DNA of 64,000 nucleotides, from positions 1,240,001-1,304,000 of the forward strand of contig NZ_BHZC01000001.1 in NCBI RefSeq assembly GCF_003865135.1, read 5' to 3'. How positions within the stretch are numbered: position 1 is the first letter of the stretch; the number at the start of each line of letters is the position of its first letter. Shown here piece by piece: positions 1 through 7,345 of this stretch. The notes beneath the pieces were generated by a model, which was not told the DNA's origin, searched no databases, and worked only from the letters and a program-made list of their open reading frames with translations. A program made the position numbers and the translations under genes. Source of the stretch: Streptomyces chrestomyceticus JCM 4735. GTDB taxonomy: Bacteria; Actinomycetota; Actinomycetes; Streptomycetales; Streptomycetaceae.

Positions 1-1
1 C

Positions 2-754
2 GACGCCTCCGTCAACTTCCTCACCTGCCACGACGGCATGACCCTGACCGACCTGGTCACCTATGCGCAGAAGCACAACGAGGCCAACGGCGAGCACAAC
101 CGCGACGGCACGGACGACAACCGCTCCGCCAACTACGGCGTGGAGGGCCCGACGCGCGACCCCGCCATCGTCTCCGTCCGCGAACGCCAGCGCCGCAACC
201 TGCTCGCCACCCTGCTCCTCTCCCAGGGCTGCACGATGCTCCACGGCGGCGACGAACTCGGCCGTACGCAAGGCGGCAACAACAACGCGTACTGCCAGGA
301 CAACCCCACGAGCTGGTACGACTGGTCGGCACCCACCCCCCTCACCGACTTCGTGCGGCGGGCCGTCGCCCTGCAACGCGACCACCCGGTACTCCGACGC
401 ACCGCCTTCCTCACAGGTTCCGGCAACCCTCCGGACATCGCCTGGTACGACCGCGAGGGCCGCCCGATGACCCCGGCCCGCTGGGACGACCCGGCCACCC
501 GCTTCCTGGCCTTCCTCCTCGCCGGAGACCGCGCGGCAGCACCCGACACCGACCTCCTCGCCCTCCTCAACTCCGGTGCGGACGCGGTGGACTTCCCGGT
601 CCCGGGGCGGCCCGGCGCGGTGTACGAAGTGGTCCTGGACACCACGGCACCGGACGGCGCTCCGGCGGCCTCGGCCACCCTGAAGACAGGCGACGTGTGC
701 ACCGTCCCGGCCCGCACGGTGTGGGTGGCGACGGCCGGGCTGCCGGGCAGTTGA
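2..754 (+). CDS. glgX: Glycogen debranching enzyme GlgX, C-terminal part
   Basis: The 5' end lies outside the window; the frame is open from base 2. The visible part begins DASVNFLTCHDG, the conserved GH13 block around the transition-state aspartate, and continues with the EHNRDGTDDNRSANYG stretch typical of GlgX/TreX isoamylase-type debranching enzymes. The last roughly 100 residues form the C-terminal beta domain. GlgX cleaves alpha-1,6 branches of phosphorylase-limited glycogen in the cytoplasm. About 250 of an expected 700 or so residues are present. It ends about 60 bases before the next gene and is probably not cotranscribed with it. Confidence 0.93.
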   Translation, partial: DASVNFLTCHDGMTLTDLVTYAQKHNEANGEHNRDGTDDNRSANYGVEGPTRDPAIVSVRERQRRNLLATLLLSQGCTMLHGGDELGRTQGGNNNAYCQDNPTSWYDWSAPTPLTDFVRRAVALQRDHPVLRRTAFLTGSGNPPDIAWYDREGRPMTPARWDDPATRFLAFLLAGDRAAAPDTDLLALLNSGADAVDFPVPGRPGAVYEVVLDTTAPDGAPAASATLKTGDVCTVPARTVWVATAGLPGS

Positions 755-815
755 CGACGCCCGTAAAGTGCCCGGGACAGCACCCACGCGCACCGCCAGG
801 TCAGGGAGAACCGGA

Positions 816-1334
816 ATGCCGATACGCACCACCAGACCGCTCCAGGCCCTACCGCTCGCCGCGACCGTGCTCACCGGCACGGTCGCGCTCTACATGGCGC
901 TGGTCGCGTTCGGCAACATCACCGACTTCGGCACCAACCAGGCGTTCGTCCAGCACGTCCTGGCCATGGACACCACCTTCAAGGACCCGGACCTGATGTG
1001 GCGAGCCGTCGAGTCCCGCACGCTCCAGAACATCGCGTACGTCCTGATCATCATCTGGGAGACGGCCGCCGCACTGGTCCTCGTCGCGGCGACCGTCCTG
1101 TGGGCACGCGAACTGCGCCGGGGCTCGGGGTACGCCGGGGCGCGCCGTGTCGCCACCGCCGGACTGCTGATGGTGCTGCTGCTGTTCGGCGCGGGCTTCA
1201 TCGCGATCGGCGGCGAGTGGTTCTCCATGTGGCAGTCCAAGACCTGGAACGGCCTGGAGGCGGCCACGCGCAACTTCGTGGTGGCGGGAGTGGCGTTGGT
1301 GGTCGTGCATCTGCGGGCGGCCGACGAGCGGTGA
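816..1334 (+). CDS. DUF2165 family small integral membrane protein
   Basis: The product has 172 residues with about four hydrophobic segments (roughly 10-32, 70-95, 112-135 and 145-165) and the FGNITDFGTN loop after the first helix that is characteristic of DUF2165. The function is unknown. The ATG at 816 follows a GGGAGAA ribosome-binding site; the frame stays open upstream to 768, but those extra residues look non-coding. The helices predict an inner-membrane location. The family assignment is firm and no role can be inferred from the neighbours. Confidence 0.85.
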   Translation: MPIRTTRPLQALPLAATVLTGTVALYMALVAFGNITDFGTNQAFVQHVLAMDTTFKDPDLMWRAVESRTLQNIAYVLIIIWETAAALVLVAATVLWARELRRGSGYAGARRVATAGLLMVLLLFGAGFIAIGGEWFSMWQSKTWNGLEAATRNFVVAGVALVVVHLRAADER

Positions 1335-1365
1335 CGCCCGGCATCCAGCGGCGGCCGGGCGCCGG

Positions 1366-1833
1366 TCAGCGAGCGGCGTAGCCCTCGTCCTCCTGGCAGA
1401 TGCGCATGGCCGTGCTGTGGAATCTCAGCACCCGCAGCTCCGCATCCCTGCGGAACAGCACGCCGGAATGCTCGACGCGGAGCCAGACCTCGTCCGGGTC
1501 CACTTCGCGAGGCACGCACTCGGTGACCTGATAGCCGTCCGCGGCCAGATCGCGGACCAGCCGGGGAATCCTGGGGAGGCGTTCGCGTACGTACTTCCCC
1601 GGGGCACTGGGCAGGGAGAGGACCCGGCGACCGTGGTCGATCTCCATGTGCCAGAGCCGCCCCTTGCTCGTGAATCCCAGCTCCAGGTCCCCGTACAGGC
1701 AGTACACCGGGTCCGGCGCCTGTGCCGCGAAGGCTTCGGGTTCGCCCCAGCGGGCCACCACGTCGCGGTACAGGACTCCGTGTGTGGCCACACCGAGCCC
1801 TCCCGTACGCAGAAGCTCCGAAAGCAACGTCAA
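1366..1833 (-). CDS. Conserved hypothetical protein, 155 aa
   Basis: I do not recognise this family. The product is soluble, with mixed alpha/beta composition, no signal peptide and no membrane segment. It starts MTLLSELLRTGGLG and contains a region (about 40-75) that reads as beta strands around YCLYGDLELGF. Codon use matches the neighbours. The size and strand pattern resemble SMI1/KNR4- or immunity-type small proteins, but no diagnostic motif is visible, so this is only an impression. It converges on the upstream DUF2165 gene, with 31 bases between the two stops. Confidence 0.65.
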   Translation of the reverse strand: MTLLSELLRTGGLGVATHGVLYRDVVARWGEPEAFAAQAPDPVYCLYGDLELGFTSKGRLWHMEIDHGRRVLSLPSAPGKYVRERLPRIPRLVRDLAADGYQVTECVPREVDPDEVWLRVEHSGVLFRRDAELRVLRFHSTAMRICQEDEGYAAR

Positions 1834-1933
1834 GAAAAACCGCTCCTCGCGGGTGTGAGGGGCCTTTCGCCCCGCCTGTCTTTTACGCGTCGCATCATAC
1901 GAAAGGGCGCCGACGTCCTCAGCGCCCGGTCTT

Positions 1934-3109
1934 TCACCATTCGATGCGATATCCGGTCAGCCACGCGTCGGCCCCGTCGCCCCCGCGCCCGACACTGCGC
2001 GGCAGCATCACGTCGCGGACCAGCCGCCGCACCAGTCCCGGCGCCGAGCGGCGGGCCATGGCCGCGCTGTGCGCGACCACCCGCTCCACTCGCGCGCGCC
2101 GCAGTTCCTCGTACGCGGCGAAGGCCCGCCGGGGCTCGTGCTGGTCACGCAGGCACTTGGCGAGTACGACGCTGTCCTCGATCGCCATCGAGGCACCCTG
2201 GGCGGCGTTCGGCGCGGCGGCGTGGGCCGCGTCGCCGATGATCACCATGGTGTCGGAGAACCATCGCGGGGTGGTGGCGAGGTCGTAGGCGTGTGAGCCG
2301 ACGATGTGGTCCCCGGTGGCCCGCACGACGGCCGCGGCCGGAGTGCGGTCACCGTCGAGCAGCGCCATGACCCGCTGCCGCCACTGGTCGGCCGTGACCG
2401 CGGCCAGGTCCTGCCGGGACCGCTCCGGCCCCGGCACGTTGGAGAACCACCACACCTCCCCGTCCGGCGCCGCCGTACACCCGAAGAAGGCACGCCTGCC
2501 GTAGATCATGGTGTACGTGTCGGGCGCGGACGCCGGCTTGACGTCGCGGGTGTAGCCGCAGACGGTGTGCTGACCGGTGTAGCGCGGCCGGGGCGCCGCC
2601 GGGTCGATCGTCTTGCGGACCACCGAATGGATGCCGTCCGCACCGATCAGCAGGTCCCCCTCGGCCCGGCTGCCGTCGGCGAAGGACGCCACCACCCGGC
2701 GGTCGCTGACCGTCTCGGCGGCGACCAGCCGCTTGCCGTGCCGGACGGCGATCCCGCGACGGCGGGCCTCGTCGTGCAGTACGCGGTAGAGGGTGGCCCG
2801 GGTGAGCGTACGGGGCCCCATGCCGGTCTCGTCGGAGGAGCCGGCGATGGCACGCTCGCCGAGCCGCTTCCCCGTACCGCTGAGGAACTCCACCCGCTCG
2901 GCGGGAAAGGAGTTCGCCACGACCGGACCATGGGCGCCGATGACGCGCAGCGCCTCCAGCCCGTTGGCGAAGACGACGAGGAACGCGCCGACGTCGTCCG
3001 CGCCGCTCGGGTACGCCTCGAAGACCTCCGCGTCGATGTCCGCCTTCTGCAGAGCCATCGCGGTCACCGCTCCCGCGATACCCCCACCGATGATCAGAGC
3101 CTTGGTCAT
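1934..3109 (-). CDS. FAD-dependent monooxygenase (class A flavoprotein hydroxylase type)
   Basis: This 391-residue protein has an N-terminal Rossmann motif GGGIAG (residues 8-13) followed by the acidic strand end EVFEAYP. A DG-type motif (LLIGADGIHSVVR) lies near residue 155, and the second FAD motif GDAAHAAAPNAAQGASMAIED lies near 290. These three blocks define the PHBH-like NAD(P)H- and FAD-dependent aromatic hydroxylases. The substrate is unknown; such enzymes hydroxylate aromatics or act in secondary metabolism or drug inactivation. It is monocistronic, and the cytochrome fusion downstream on the same strand is separated by a strong terminator hairpin. Confidence 0.88.
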   Translation of the reverse strand: MTKALIIGGGIAGAVTAMALQKADIDAEVFEAYPSGADDVGAFLVVFANGLEALRVIGAHGPVVANSFPAERVEFLSGTGKRLGERAIAGSSDETGMGPRTLTRATLYRVLHDEARRRGIAVRHGKRLVAAETVSDRRVVASFADGSRAEGDLLIGADGIHSVVRKTIDPAAPRPRYTGQHTVCGYTRDVKPASAPDTYTMIYGRRAFFGCTAAPDGEVWWFSNVPGPERSRQDLAAVTADQWRQRVMALLDGDRTPAAAVVRATGDHIVGSHAYDLATTPRWFSDTMVIIGDAAHAAAPNAAQGASMAIEDSVVLAKCLRDQHEPRRAFAAYEELRRARVERVVAHSAAMARRSAPGLVRRLVRDVMLPRSVGRGGDGADAWLTGYRIEW

Positions 3110-3181
3110 GCCGCGCCCCCAGGTGAGTCGGCCGCGGAGCGGAGGTCCGCTCCGCCATCGTCCACCTTGCCGGTGGTGGGC

Positions 3182-3220
3182 GGCGGGAGCCAGACCCCGT
3201 GCGCGGGGCCGGCTCCCGCC
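3182..3220 (-). terminator. Strong hairpin downstream of the P450-reductase gene
   Basis: The arms GGCGGGAGCC and GGCTCCCGCC are a perfect 10-base match. They enclose a second inner stem (CCCCG/CGGGG around TGCG). The hairpin lies 22 bases past the stop of the P450 fusion and before the FAD monooxygenase. There is no long U-run, as is usual in Streptomyces. Confidence 0.6.
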
Positions 3221-3241
3221 GGGGGGCCGTGGCGCCGGGTG

Positions 3242-6200
3242 TCACCCCGCCGCGTACACGTCCTCCACATACCGCCCGGCGTCCGTCAGTTCCCGCAGCC
3301 AGGTCTCCGCCTGCTCCTCCGTGGCGCCCGTGCGAGCGGCATGCAGCTCGCGGAAGGCGGCGCGTACGCCCGGGGCCATCCGGCTGCCGTCGCCGCAGAC
3401 GTAGACCCGGGCGCCGGCGTCCAGCAGTGCTCCGACCTCGTCGGCTTCGGCGGCGATGCGGTGCTGGACGTACCGGCAGTCGTCGACGGGCCGGGTGCTG
3501 AAGGCCGGGCGGAGGGACACCGCGCCGGCGGCCTCGGCGGTCCGCAGTTCGTCGGCGTGCAGGTAGTCGGCTTCGGGGGCGTCGCAGCCGAAGTAGAGGA
3601 GGGCGGGGGCGAGTTGCCCGGCGGTGGCCACGCGGTCCGCGATGGCGCCCCGGAAGGGGGCCAGGCCGGTTCCGGCGGCGACCAGGATGACCGGTGTCGG
3701 GTCGGCCGGGTCGAGGCGGAACGCCTCTCGGCAGGGCTGGACCCGGGCCAGGACGGTGTCGCCGGGCCGGAGCGTGTGCAGGTGTCCGGAGCCGGTGCCG
3801 CCGGGGAGCAGCGAGACCATCAGGTCGGCGTGGCGCGGGTCGGTGGCGGGTGAGGAGGAGAGGGAGTAGTGGCGGATGCGCATCGCCGGCAGGAGGTCGA
3901 GGAGGACCGGCCAGGTCAGCTCGCCGCGCAGGGCCGGGTAGGACTCGATCAGATCGAGGACGCTGCGCGGGTCGTCGGCGGGGAGCGCTTCGAGGGCGGC
4001 GCGCTCGGGCGGGCAGGGGTTGTGGGCGGCGAGGGCGGCGCGCTGGTCCGGTGTGGGGCGGGCGCCCAGTTCCACGTGGTGGGTGAGGAGGGCCCGTACG
4101 GTCAGCGGGCGGTCGACGGGCAGCGCGTCCCGGCTCGGGCGGCCCGCACCCGCGCGGATGTCGAGGACGGTGTCGAGGTCCACGCCCAGTACCCGTGCCG
4201 CGCGCTCCACGGCCGCCGTTCCGTTGGCGGGGAGTACGGCCAGGTGGTCGGCGGTGCGGTAGGTGACGCCTTCGGGGAGGGCGAGGCGCAGGAAGCGCTT
4301 GACGCGGGGGTGGCCGGGGGCGGTGAGGTCGTGGGCCTCGGTGACGGTCATCGGCTGGAGGCCGTGGCGGCCGGCGAGGGCGTCCAGGGGGCCGCCGGTG
4401 ACCTCGCGGACGGTGTAGGACGGGTCCGTGGCGTCGGCCGTCGCGCTCGCGCCGATCGTCGCCGGGTCGCCGTAGCGTACGAGCAGTTCGGTGCGGAGCG
4501 CGGCCGTGAACGCCTGGACGGCGCCGTTCAGGTCGCCGGACGCGTCGGCCTCGCCGCGCGGCAGCAGCCGCTCGGCGCCCAGGGCGGCCAGCCGCTCGTC
4601 GAGCAGGGTCGGTACGCGCTGGTAGGTGGCGGCCCAGTTGCGGTCGCCGACGCCGAGGACGGCGTACGGTACGCCTTCGGCCTGCGCCTGCGCGCTCTCC
4701 AGCCACTCCATGAAGTGGGCCGCGTCGTCGGTCGGCCGGCCGTTGTAGGAGGCGGTGACGATGACGACCGGCCGGTCGGTGGGGAGGGCGCCGGCCGCGG
4801 CGTCCAGCGGGGCGACCTCGGCGGTGAAGCCGAGGCCGGTGGCCTGGTCGGCGAGGCGTTCGGCGAAGTCGCGGCAGGTGCCGTAGTTGGTGCCGTGGAG
4901 CAGCAGCAGGCCGGTGTCCTGGCGGACCCGGGTGGGCAGCCCGTCGTCCGTACCGGGCTGCGTGTCGTCCGGCTCCGCCGCCCCTCCGGGCAGGACCGCC
5001 AGCGCGGCGCGCAGGGCCGCGCGGTCGGCGGGCGTACGCCGGCCGAGGGTCATCGTGAAGCCGTCCGGCTTGAGGGTCAGGGTTTCCTTGATGCGGAGCC
5101 GGTAGTCCGCGTGGTCGATGAGACGGTAGCGGTGCACCAGCATGGCGAGCAGCATCGTCGCCTCGTGCAGCGCGAACTGCCGCCCGATGCAGGCGCGTTC
5201 CCCCGTGCCGAAGGGCTTGTACGCGTGCGGGGAGCGGGCCGCCTCGGCCTCCGGCGCGAACCGGGTGGGGTCGAACAGCTCCGGGTTGTCGCCCCACACC
5301 GGGTCGCGGTGCAGCATCGGCGTGAGGACGGTGACCAACTGGCCCGCCTTCACCGGGTAGCGGCCGCCGAGCAGGGTGTCCTCACGGGCCTGCCGGCTGA
5401 AGGCGGCGGCGGTGGGCCACAGCCGCAGTGCCTCGTTGAGGACCTGCCGGGTGAAGGGCAGCCGTCCGATGTCCTCGAAGGACGGGTCGGGGTCGGTCGC
5501 GTCGCCCCACAGTTCGTCCGCCTCACGCTGGGCCAGGCGCAGCGCGGACGGGTCCTTGAGCAGGTGGTGGAGGGCGAAGGAGAGGGCGCCGGAGGTGGTC
5601 TCGTGGCCGGCGATGAGGAAGGTGATGACCTGGTTGCGGATGTTGGCCAGGTCGAGCGTGGTGCCGTCGGCGGGGTGGGTGGCGCCGAGCATCAGCCCGA
5701 GCAGGTCGTCGGAGGCGTCGCGGGCGCCGGGGGTTCCGTCCGCGTCGCCGCTCCCGCCCGTACGGGTGGCGATGACCTCGTCCACGACCGAGGCGAGGTA
5801 GTCGGCGTCGGCCCGGAAGGCGGCGTCCTCCTCGGTGTAGTCGCCGCCCGGCTCCCGGCCGAGGCGGGTCATGCTCCATTCCAGGCAGCGGACCATCGCC
5901 TCGACGAAGGGGTGCGGGGTGTCGCGGGCGAACGACTCGAAGTCGAAGCCGAAGCCCGCCAGGCCGATGGTGTCCAGGGTCATCCGGGTCATGTCGTCGG
6001 CGACGTCCACGGGCGTCCCGTCGGCGGCGCGCCGGTCCCAGCTTCCGAGGACCCGGCGGGCGACCTTCAGCATCGCCGGGTGGTAGGTGCGCATCGAGCC
6101 GAGCGCGAAGGCCGGCATCAGGATGTCGTGCGCCTTGGCCCAGTTCGGTTCGTCGTTGTACGCGGTGAACAGGCCGTCCCCGGCGAACTCGCGGACGTTC

Positions 6201-6454
6201 TCCAGGGCGACCGCGATGCCCTTGGCGAAGCGCTCCTCATCGGACAGCTCGGTGACCAGTTCCAGCGAGGAGACGAGTGTCACCTCGTGACCGTGCAGCC
6301 GTCGCCGGTACACCGGGCCGTGTTCACGGGCCAGGGCCATGGCCTGCTGGAGCGGGGTGGAGCTGAGGCCGGTGGCCGACAGGTCGACGACCGGCACCTC
6401 CTCGTACGGGCGCACCGCGCCGTCGGCTGCTTCGAACGGGATCGTCTCGGTCAT
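3242..6454 (-). CDS. Self-sufficient CYP102-type cytochrome P450-NADPH reductase fusion
   Basis: This 1070-residue protein has the P450BM3 layout. The heme domain (about 1-470) shows the I-helix motif AGHETT (282-287), EALR of the ExxR helix (341-344) and the heme loop FGTGERACIG with ligand Cys422. A flavodoxin/FMN domain follows (about 510-660, HGTNYGTCRDFAERL). The FAD/NADPH reductase part has RHYSLSSSP, GTGLAPFRG and YVCGDGSRMAPGV. Family members hydroxylate or epoxidise medium- and long-chain fatty acids near the omega end using NADPH. The ATG at 6454 is chosen by homology to the BM3 N-terminus (VPVVDLSATGLSSTPLQQAM). The same frame runs open far upstream, antisense to other genes, but that part is not coding. 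It is transcribed divergently from a PAS/HTH regulator across 105 bases. Confidence 0.95.
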   Translation of the reverse strand: MTETIPFEAADGAVRPYEEVPVVDLSATGLSSTPLQQAMALAREHGPVYRRRLHGHEVTLVSSLELVTELSDEERFAKGIAVALENVREFAGDGLFTAYNDEPNWAKAHDILMPAFALGSMRTYHPAMLKVARRVLGSWDRRAADGTPVDVADDMTRMTLDTIGLAGFGFDFESFARDTPHPFVEAMVRCLEWSMTRLGREPGGDYTEEDAAFRADADYLASVVDEVIATRTGGSGDADGTPGARDASDDLLGLMLGATHPADGTTLDLANIRNQVITFLIAGHETTSGALSFALHHLLKDPSALRLAQREADELWGDATDPDPSFEDIGRLPFTRQVLNEALRLWPTAAAFSRQAREDTLLGGRYPVKAGQLVTVLTPMLHRDPVWGDNPELFDPTRFAPEAEAARSPHAYKPFGTGERACIGRQFALHEATMLLAMLVHRYRLIDHADYRLRIKETLTLKPDGFTMTLGRRTPADRAALRAALAVLPGGAAEPDDTQPGTDDGLPTRVRQDTGLLLLHGTNYGTCRDFAERLADQATGLGFTAEVAPLDAAAGALPTDRPVVIVTASYNGRPTDDAAHFMEWLESAQAQAEGVPYAVLGVGDRNWAATYQRVPTLLDERLAALGAERLLPRGEADASGDLNGAVQAFTAALRTELLVRYGDPATIGASATADATDPSYTVREVTGGPLDALAGRHGLQPMTVTEAHDLTAPGHPRVKRFLRLALPEGVTYRTADHLAVLPANGTAAVERAARVLGVDLDTVLDIRAGAGRPSRDALPVDRPLTVRALLTHHVELGARPTPDQRAALAAHNPCPPERAALEALPADDPRSVLDLIESYPALRGELTWPVLLDLLPAMRIRHYSLSSSPATDPRHADLMVSLLPGGTGSGHLHTLRPGDTVLARVQPCREAFRLDPADPTPVILVAAGTGLAPFRGAIADRVATAGQLAPALLYFGCDAPEADYLHADELRTAEAAGAVSLRPAFSTRPVDDCRYVQHRIAAEADEVGALLDAGARVYVCGDGSRMAPGVRAAFRELHAARTGATEEQAETWLRELTDAGRYVEDVYAAG

Positions 6455-6497
6455 GTCTCCAGCGTGACCTGCCCGGTGTACCGTGCGACGCCGGGTA

Positions 6498-6515
6498 ACT
6501 GCATGATTGTGCAGT
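6498..6515. promoter_or_regulatory. Inverted repeat in the P450/regulator divergent promoter
   Basis: ACTGCA and TGCAGT form perfect 6-base arms with a 6-base spacer, 44 bases from each start codon. A dyad placed centrally between a catabolic-type P450 and a divergently read HTH regulator is a candidate operator for that regulator. This is inferred from position and symmetry only. Confidence 0.4.
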
Positions 6516-6559
6516 GGTTTTTCGTTGTCCGCTCTTGCGGCCGGACCGGAGAAGGGGCA

Positions 6560-7228
6560 ATGGACGAGGCGACGGCGGAGGGCGCGGCGAGCCCGTGGCG
6601 CAACTACTTCCTGATCCTGCTGGACCGCATCCCGGTGCCGACCGCCGTGTGTGACGCGCACGGCGAAGTGCTGATCGCCAACCCCGCGATGGCCGCCGAG
6701 TGGGGCGCGGCCCCCGGACAACTGCGCGGCCGCAACCTGCTGGACCTCTTCCGGCCCCGCTCCCAGGCGCAGGTGGACCGGCTGATCGACGCGCTGCGCC
6801 TGGGCCGCAGGTCCCGGTACCCGGTCGGGGTGAGCTGGCGGGCCGGCGCGAACGGCACTGAGCGGGAGGGCGAGTTGACGGTGGACCCGGTCGGCGACCC
6901 GTCGGAGGACCTGCCCGTCCTGCTGGCCCTGCTCCGGGTCCACGAGGACACGCCGCCCGCCCCGGCTCCGGGGCGCGAGGCGGCCAGCCCCGTCGAGACC
7001 CGCATCCTCGCCCTGGCCGCCGCCGGCGCGACCACGGCCAGCATCGGCGGCCACCTCGGCCTCACCGTCGACGGCGTCAACTACCACCTCACCCGCCTCT
7101 CCCGCCGCTGGCGCGTACAGGGCCGTACCGCCCTGGTCGCCAAGGCGTACGTGCTGGGCGTACTGGCGCCGGGGGTGTGGCCGCCGGCGGCCGCGGAGGC
7201 GCCGACGGCGGAGTTCCCGGAGGGCTGA
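6560..7228 (+). CDS. PAS-domain transcriptional regulator with C-terminal HTH
   Basis: This 222-residue protein has an N-terminal PAS-like sensor (about 15-125; LDRIPVPTAVCDAHGEVLIANPAM is the classical PAS start). It ends in a LuxR/sigma-4-type helix-turn-helix (about 145-200; VETRILALAAAGATTASIGGHLGLTVDGVNYHL). PAS pockets bind small ligands, heme or flavin. The ATG at 6560 follows GAAGGGG. Its divergent position next to the CYP102-type gene suggests it controls that gene, perhaps in response to a fatty acid. That is unlike B. megaterium BM3, where a TetR-type repressor does the job. The ligand is unknown. Confidence 0.82.
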   Translation: MDEATAEGAASPWRNYFLILLDRIPVPTAVCDAHGEVLIANPAMAAEWGAAPGQLRGRNLLDLFRPRSQAQVDRLIDALRLGRRSRYPVGVSWRAGANGTEREGELTVDPVGDPSEDLPVLLALLRVHEDTPPAPAPGREAASPVETRILALAAAGATTASIGGHLGLTVDGVNYHLTRLSRRWRVQGRTALVAKAYVLGVLAPGVWPPAAAEAPTAEFPEG

Positions 7229-7345
7229 GCCCCCCGGCCGCCCTCCCCGCAAAGATCCACGAATCCGCCCGAAACGAACCCTGTCGGGCCACGGAGGAGG
7301 CGAGTAGCGTCGGGCTCCCTTCTTCCGTACGGAGGGTGTCCTGCC

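Noticed and set aside
2349..5297. Long minus-strand Arg/Pro/His-rich frame
   Set aside because: It crosses two well-defined genes in another frame of the same strand and has shadow-type composition throughout.
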